From assembly GCA_964016985.1 (NCBI GenBank), contig OZ024830.1, positions 65,490,690-65,554,689 on the forward strand: 64,000 nt of DNA. Direction: 5' to 3'. Positions 57,803 through 64,000 of the stretch are shown here, one piece after another. The notes beneath the pieces are model-generated. The model was not told the origin of the DNA. It saw only the letters and a list, made by a program, of their open reading frames with translations, and ran no database searches. Both the position numbers and the translations under genes were made by a program. The DNA comes from Anodontia alba (lineage: Eukaryota > Mollusca > Bivalvia > Lucinida > Lucinidae). Numbering within the stretch: position 1 is the first letter of the stretch; the number at the start of each line of letters is the position of its first letter.

Positions 57803-60200
57803 TCTGGAGATCTATGCATAAACCATAGAGAGTAATAAAATACTATTATTACCACGATCCCTGACACAAGGGTAAAAACATGTATAAATATGAAAGAGAT
57901 AATTATTAATTTAACATCATATAGGTTTAAGATAAAATTCGTTTAATCTTTAACCAATATGCAGCAACAATGACTCGTTATTCTGTATTCGTACGTAGAA
58001 AAAGAGTACTTAGTCATTAGAATTTTGTATGATTGAAATAGAGATAATGGGATCTAAATGGATGTATCTCCATGAACTGAATCGAAGGATTATATCCATT
58101 CTAAAAACTTGAGCTTGTTTTAGGCTTAGTTTAACAAGCGTAGAACTGAATTATCTCCAAGTATTCATGAAGTTGTTATGCTTTGAATACTGAGAAAAAC
58201 TGTTAAAATATTGTTTAGGAAATATTTTATCTGTAACAAAAAAGTGACTGGTCCATAATGTTAGCTAGATTTAAACCTGGAACGTAGCGAGAAGGTCAAT
58301 CTAATTTAAAAGTAAGTCAATCTAATTTAAAAGTAAGTTGAGAAAGATAAATAATGAAGATAGATATATAAATATCGGTATAATATATTATCTCCAACTA
58401 TTATCAAATAATCTGAATGTTTAAAAGCATAAAAGCTACTCGAAAGTTTATTTACCGAATGTATAATCGGAAAAACTTTCAGTATGTTTGAAAACGTATC
58501 ACAAAAGTAAGATCTGACCAGGAACGTAGATGCGGCACTTACTACGTTGTGAAGTTTATATAAACATATTCTATATTATAAATTGAGGCAGTGCATTTCA
58601 AAATCATCGAAATGTCTTGAAATGACTTATTGTGTGGAAAGAATAAATATCCAGTTTCGGAAAAGATATTTATCTATATATATAGATCATTTTTGATGCG
58701 AACTGGAAATCAAGATATTAATCTTTGCATTACTCGCAAACTGAACTTGAACTCTTAGCAAGAATTACTATGATCCCTTTAACAAATGTAAACATAAAGA
58801 AGAGGTAAATGAAGTGTATCTTAATTCTTTACCAACTCGTAATTAAGGATGTTTTCCCTCTTGTCTAAGCCTAGACCGTACATTGATTAATATGAATATG
58901 ATAATATCTGCTATTATGAGGTAAACTATCGTTAATTAACCTCTAAGCATATATTAAAAATATATATAAACATAATCTAAGGCTTCGGTAAGTTTAGAGG
59001 AAGGAAATGATTAACTTTGGCAGTTTCTGAATAGTTACAAAGTCAATAAAAAAAAAACATCAAAAGGAAAGTATTGTATATAATATTTAATTTAGGCAAT
59101 AATAATCTGTCACATACTGAATAATTAATGCCTTTACTAAATATGTATCCATTGTCAATATCAAAGGTGCAAGAAAATTTTGATTGACATGGACTCTAGT
59201 TATAAATAAAATATTAGAGGTATAGAGCTAGTCGAAGCAAAACTATTCCTCAATAAAGATAAAGTAGACCTATAATATATGTGGATTAATTGGGTCTAGT
59301 GATTATAAGTTTTAAACCTTCCTAAATAATTTCTAATCATAATCATAATAAAATTATTATTCCCAGATGAAGACTCTTCAGCGTAATAGATTCTAGCTGA
59401 GACAAAATTATCTGGTATATTGCTATCGTAGTCTTAAATGATCTAGAAGAAAAAATAAAACAGGCAAAGTAAAGAACGTATCGAATTATATATATGCCTA
59501 AATATAAGATTTTCTTCTTATTTATTATTTTATAGCAGAGTTTAGACAGAGCACGACTGACCTAGACTCTTATATAATCAATCAAAAGATAGTATAAAAT
59601 AGAATAATAGCTTAACGGATCAACTATTTTCCATGTACAAAGGCAAAAGGAAAAATGTACCTCAACTAGAATTTTAAATCATAGTAATCTAGAGAAGTAG
59701 CGGATAAATAAATAAACTCTTAATTTATTTATCTGATTCGTGTAGATTTCCGATACCTTATGAATGAAATATTAATAGAAAGTAGAAAGGATCTATTGCT
59801 ACTTTCTTGTCAATTTACTCCTTAGATTACATGCTGATTACATATCGGGAGCATGTAGAAAATTTAAATTTCGTGTATATTTTTCTTCTCAGAAATAAGG
59901 ATATTTTTATAGAGTTCACCTTTGTCTTATATGTAAGAAGTTAATCTCTTTGTAGCGAATAAAAAAAGATATAAATTATATAATTATAGATGGAAGTATC
60001 ATCTACACTTTGTGAATGAATTGCGAATTTGATTGTAACCGATAATTCTTAATTCATTTTCAAGAATAAATATATATATAGAATTTTAAGTCTAGTTCAA
60101 AAATGACTTGACAGAGTTCAACAATATAAGGGGCTACTAGGTATTAGAACCCATCGCTGTCATTCTATAACCTATAACCCAAGACTACACATGTCTATAC
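56260..60200. other. AT-rich body of DIRS-C, no usable ORF
   Basis: Best local match to A/B: ggagtttcctatagataac resembles B's gtgagtttcctgtaggcaag, followed by agatattttggataaaattc against agatatccatttcgagatag. The order is that of the recombinase gene. Beyond ~56750 similarity cannot be followed by eye. Longest frame is ~63 codons and looks random. Confidence 0.6.
57753..57801. repeat. (AT)24 microsatellite
   Basis: Uninterrupted AT repeat of about 48 bp inside the DIRS-C body. Confidence 0.97.
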
Positions 60201-60539
60201 TGCTCAATGAATAAACATAAATTGAGTGAGGACTAGTGACTACTACTCAGTCACTAGTAATCCGACACAATGCTCTGGCACTAGTCTACAAAACTACTGC
60301 CCGGTGGAATTTCATTAGAATCAGAAGTTAACCTCTTTCTAGCGAATGAAAGAGATAAATTGCAGTTAATTTAAAATATTAATAGAATTACACTTCTATA
60401 ATAAGTCAATGGAATATTTAGAATTCTAGTCTGATTCAGGAAAGACTGTACAGAAATTTATTATATAAAATGTTACTATGTATTTCATTTTATAACCTAT
60501 ATCCATTGACTTGACTTATCTATAAAGCTCTATGAACAA

Positions 60540-61100
60540 TAATAGATTGTTCGGGGACTAGTGACTGTTACCCAATCACTAGTAATCCGACACAATGACT
60601 GGACACTAGAACTCGTAACTATTGCCCAGCAGACGTCACTAGTAATCCAATACAATGACTGGATACTAGTAATCATAACTATTTGCCAGTGGTATACACT
60701 AGTAGCTGGACATATGACCGGACACTAGTACTCGTAACTGTTTGCCCGGTGAAGTCACTAATAATTCGACACAATGACTGGACACTAGTACACGTAACTG
60801 TTGCCCAGTGAAGTCACTAATAATTCGACACAATGACCGGATACTAGTCTCGTAACTGTTGCCCAGTAGTAGTCACTAATAATGCTACACAATGACCGGA
60901 CACTAGTACTCGTAACTTTTGCCCGGTGAAGTCACTAATAATTCGACACAATGACCAGACACTAGTACTCGTAAACTGTTGCCCGGTAGGAGTCACTAAT
61001 AATGCAACACAATGACCGGACACTAGTACTCGTAACTGATTCCCGGTAGGAGTAACTAGTAATCCGTCACAATGACCGGACACTAGTACCCGTGATAAAT
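60540..61100 (-). repeat. ~60-bp tandem repeat, ~9 units, in the DIRS-C gag position
   Basis: Units contain cactagtaatccgacacaat, gactggacactagtactcgt and aactgttgcccggtgaagtc, at about 60-bp spacing. A 60-bp period keeps frame: 61083-60844 on the minus strand reads 20-residue repeats such as VLVSGHCVALLVTPTG. It is followed to the right by gatgaccggtgactggtgac units like those of B. A partial unit pair lies further left (60240-60310). Confidence 0.85.
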
Positions 61101-61739
61101 GCCCGGTGATTTTATCCTTGCCTGGATGACCGGTGACTGGATGACCGGTGACCGGTGACTGGTAAGAAATGCCCGGTGATTTTATCCATGCCTGGATGCC
61201 CGGTGCCTGGTGCTTGGTGAAGCTGACAATGAATGACCGGTGACTGGTGACCGGTGACTGGTGGACTTAGACTTATTTTGGATACTAAAGCATCCATAAG
61301 ATGCCACCTTGATGGGTCTTACCCCGGCAGTATAGCCATATGGGGTGGGGCTACCATCAGTAAAGAACTGTCGTATAACCCATAAGGGTTGACAAGTTCT
61401 TTACTAATCAGCTTCACCATAGAAATCTTCGCCAATTCGCAAGATATCCAATAACAGTCCAGGTATAGCATGTCGCATCGCTGAATAACCTGGAACAAAA
61501 AGAAACAAGTTAAAATTTTTGATATAAGAAACACGACTTCCAAACCAACCGCACACGAGCGTTGTGCCGATTATAGCGAGAGTCGCGAAAACGCATGTCG
61601 AAATAGCCAGTCAATAAAAGCAAGAAATCGACAATTGAAAATTTTAAATAATAACATGGTTAGTGAAAGGAGTGATAAAGAAACAAAAGAAACACAAGGA
61701 TACAGAAATTTATCCGTGAGGAAAAGAAATTTCTTTCAA

Positions 61740-61940
61740 AGGTAAAAATCCTTGTTGAATTTCTTTGTCCACAGAAAAGAAACTGACACTGAGCGGGAAG
61801 AGTTACGTCACACAGATAACTGCCTAAGGGACCTTCTGGTTTAAGACTTTAATTAACGACTGAAAGGTCGTTTTTCTGTGGAAGGTGTGAAAACAGAAGA
61901 GAATAGCACATTATCTATAGGTTAATGTATTATGAAGTTA
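61740..61940 (-). repeat. DIRS-C 5' inverted terminal repeat
   Basis: tccacagaaaagaaactgac, gagttacgtcacacag, gggaccttctggtttaagac, then cgactgaaaggtcgtttttc, ending gtattatgaagtta. Complement of 55850-56040. Confidence 0.88.
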
Positions 61941-61943
61941 AAA

Positions 61944-62816
61944 TAAGCCCCACCCCCTGGCAGCCATGTTTTTTTATGAATCATCACTGCTTGAACAATC
62001 TTGGTAGAGGATCTCCAAAGGAACATTTCTGCCAAATTATATTGAAATCGCTCGAGTGGTTTCTGACAAGAAGATTATTTAAGTTTTCCATATAGATATA
62101 TAGGGGAAAATAAGCCCCACACCCTGGTGGCCATGTTTTTTTACGAATCATCACAGCTTGAACAATCTTGGTAGTGGGTCACCAAAGGAACATTTCTGCC
62201 AAATTATACTGCAATCGCTCTAGTGGTTTCTGACAAGAAGATTTTTTAAGTTTTCTATATAGATATATAGGAGAAAATAAGCCCCGCCCCTGGCGGCCAT
62301 GTTTTTCAACGAATCATCTCGGCATGAACAATCTTGGTAGAGGGTCACCAAAGGAATATTTCTGCCAGATTATATTGAAATCACTCTAGTGGTTTCTGAC
62401 AAGAAGATTTTTTAAGTTTTCCCATATGAATATATAGGGGAAAATAAGCCCCGCCCCCTGGCGGCCATGTTTTTTTACGAATCATCACGGCTTGAACAAT
62501 CTTGGTAAAGGGTCACCAAAGGAACATTTTTGCCAAATTATATTGAAATCGCTCCAGTGCTTTCTGAGAAGAAGATTTTTAAAGTTTTTCCTTTTGGTTG
62601 CCATGGCAACCAGAATTCTGCAAGGATTACAAATCTTTGAACAACTTTCAGTCAGAATCACCCAAGGATCATTCCAGTGAAGTTTGGTTAGAATTGGCTC
62701 AGTGGTTTAGGAGGAGATGTCAAATGTTAACAAACGACGGACCACGGAAGACGGACGACGGAGACTGGCCTATCAAAATAGCTCACCTTGAGCACTACAT
62801 GCTCAGGTGAGCTAAA
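61944..62816 (+). repeat. 1.7-kb tandem duplication, copy 2, right part
   Basis: Continues copy 2 after DIRS-C with taagccccaccccctggcag and four ~170-bp units, then ggttgccatggcaaccagaa and the gacggacgacgga tail. Ends with gctcaccttgagcactacat and gctcaggtgagctaaa, the outer end of the block that begins at 52765. Confidence 0.87.
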
Positions 62817-62825
62817 AATCTAAAG

Positions 62826-63190
62826 GAGGGCTGCTCGCTGGACCACCAGTGACTATGACACAAGGTCAAGCATTACAGCCATGCCTGATAGACTTGGTTG
62901 GAGACCCCTAGAACAGAGATGCACGTCTCTGCTTGTTCTACTGCATTGTCCATGGACTAGTGGCAATTCCTATGCCAGTATACATCCAGCCCAATACCCG
63001 TGTGTCCAGCTTTTGCCACTCTCTGGTCTACCGCCAAGTCCACGCATCAAAGAACTATTATAAGATTTCTTTCTTTCCTCTGGCAATAGTCCAGTGGAAT
63101 GCCCTCCCCGAGTCGGTTGTAAGCTTACCAACCCTTGATGCATTCAAGGAAGTAGTTGGTAAGTTGCACCACTCAAGGCCGTAGATCAAA
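62826..63190 (+). pseudogene. LINE reverse transcriptase C-terminal tail, 5' truncated
   Basis: First frame: AARWTTSDYDTRSSITAMPD and RLGWRPLEQR. After a frame change near 62920: LVYRQVHASKNYYKISFFP and VQWNALPESVVSLPTLDAFK, then stop at ~63182. These are hallmark C-terminal motifs of a widespread invertebrate non-LTR retrotransposon ORF2 tail. Only the last ~115 codons remain, the usual result of 5' truncation. Junction with the preceding repeat is at about 62826. Clade not assigned; different from the LINE at 23141. Confidence 0.85.
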
Positions 63191-63525
63191 ACATGGTGTT
63201 TTTAAATTGTTTTTAACCACTCTTCTCACCTACTTTTAACCTTTCATCTTTGTTCATCTCACTATCACATCTTGCACTTTATCTCACTTCTCATACTTTA
63301 TTCAGCACTGACAGCGCACACTTGTCAAGAATGTCCGCGAGGGCGTCTGACAGTACATGAAGATAGATTGATAGATATTACAACGTTTGGTTTGCTTTGT
63401 TTGAGGATGTTCCCTTGTCATTTTAAAAGAGTAACAAGATACCAAAACAAAATATATTTCATTAAAATATATGGATAAAAAAAATCACACATTTAAAGAG
63501 ATATATTTGACAGTAGCCAATTTCA
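63191..63525 (+). other. Probable LINE 3' UTR and AT-rich DNA
   Basis: AT-rich sequence following the LINE stop, with ggataaaaaaaatcacac near 63472 as a possible tail. No other signal. Confidence 0.4.
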
Positions 63526-63720
63526 CACACCTGGCCCCCGTTTCACTAAACTTCGTAAGTCTAAGATTTTCGTAAGTTCAATCTTACGAATTTGTTACTC
63601 AAAATTTGCATTTCACTAACGTCAAATTCTTAAGATTTTGCGTAAGTTTGTTTGTAACTTTACGCAAGGGGGTAGGCAGTCGTAACTCTTGAGAATTTCG
63701 TAAGTGTCATGGCGACGGTT
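63526..63720. repeat. cgtaag/cttacg-rich stretch
   Basis: Within ~190 bp the motifs cttcgtaagt, ttttcgtaagttc, atcttacgaa, gcgtaagttt, tttacgcaag and ttcgtaagtg recur on both strands, starting with ccccgtttcactaaacttcg. Short inverted copies could fold. A MITE remnant is a guess. Confidence 0.45.
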
Positions 63721-64000
63721 TCGATTAACGCCCAATTAAACCAATAAATCTTCATTTTCAAGTAAGATGAGCCTTGAAAATAAGAAAAACTGACCTGCTT
63801 TTTACCCATCTTTATCAGCATCGACATTTTCACTGGCTCAGTTGTTCGTTTTCCAGGACATGTACAACAACACGATTTTAAGGCTTCAAAATGTGACAGA
63901 AACATTAAAAGCACCTGTTCGCACTGCTGCAACTCATTAAATGATGTTTTTGGCCTGTGTCACTCGACCAAGATCAATTGATTGTTTTTATTTGCCTTTT
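63721..64000. other. No gene seen
   Basis: Short minus-strand frame across 63660-63932 without a recognisable domain. The window ends here. Confidence 0.35.

Larger units (their letters stand above)
55823..61940 (-). mobile_element. DIRS-family element C: intact ends, decayed AT-rich body
   Basis: Left end tgaagttttttaaaagtaaa and right end gtattatgaagtta match B's ends closely. AAA lies on both sides (55820-55822 and 61941-61943) within a host repeat unit whose empty form, ggggaaaataagcccc, occurs nearby (~54300, ~54470, ~62445). 6.1 kb long, similar to B without its insertion. The first ~430 bp and last several hundred bp align readily to A and B. The body (~56450-60200) is strongly AT-rich, with only patchy similarity to the recombinase region and no long frame. 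Confidence 0.88.

Overview
This 64-kb window looks like intergenic or intronic DNA of a large, AT-rich, repeat-laden animal genome. A marine invertebrate, most likely a bivalve mollusc, is my inference. It rests on the mix of DIRS-type tyrosine-recombinase retrotransposons, a Penelope-like element, tRNA-derived SINEs, Tc1-like remnants, and many blocks with gctcacctgag/ctcaggtgagc ends around ~150-bp satellites. I found no host protein-coding gene, rRNA or functional tRNA gene. All recognisable coding sequence belongs to mobile elements, and every copy is broken.

Layout: 1-3.6 kb is AT-rich and featureless except for a 51-bp-TIR element (2248-3181). 3.6-5 kb holds a ~165-bp tandem array and a SINE. 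A rearranged Tc1-like transposon lies at 5561-6632. 6.6-10.6 kb carries hairpin repeats, a ~150-bp array and a small mariner-like MITE. 10.9-17.8 kb holds three gctcacctgag-bounded blocks; one contains a 2.35-kb TIR element with CACAG ends and a 5-bp target duplication (11684-14034), and a SINE sits at 15986-16287. 18.3-20.4 kb is a ~148-bp satellite. 20.6-22.8 kb is more array DNA. 22759-31623 is an 8.9-kb inverted-repeat element built of GGAAC-rich hairpin modules, itself hit by a LINE and two SINEs. 31.6-33.3 kb is array DNA interrupted by a 180-bp palindrome-of-palindromes with a 9-bp target duplication. 34.1-35.3 kb is a Penelope-like reverse-transcriptase remnant.

35468-50745 is DIRS element A (minus strand). 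DIRS element B (41157-49351) is inserted in A's gag, and a 2.3-kb repeat (46746-49037) is inserted in B. Array DNA follows to 52.8 kb. A 1.7-kb unit is tandemly duplicated (53148-54836, then 54837-55822 plus 61944-62816). Its second copy is split by a third DIRS-family element, C (55823-61940), which has well-preserved ends and an AT-rich decayed body. A 5'-truncated LINE tail (62826-63190) and a CGTAAG-rich stretch close the window.

The pieces record relative timing. DIRS-A predates B, and B predates the 46746 repeat. The 1.7-kb duplication predates C. The 8.9-kb element's inverted arms predate the LINE in its left arm, and an internal direct duplication there predates a SINE found in only one copy. 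The most informative structure is the DIRS terminus system: an internal complementary region spells out the joined ends around an AAA trinucleotide, and C is flanked by AAA in a host repeat whose empty version is also present in this window.
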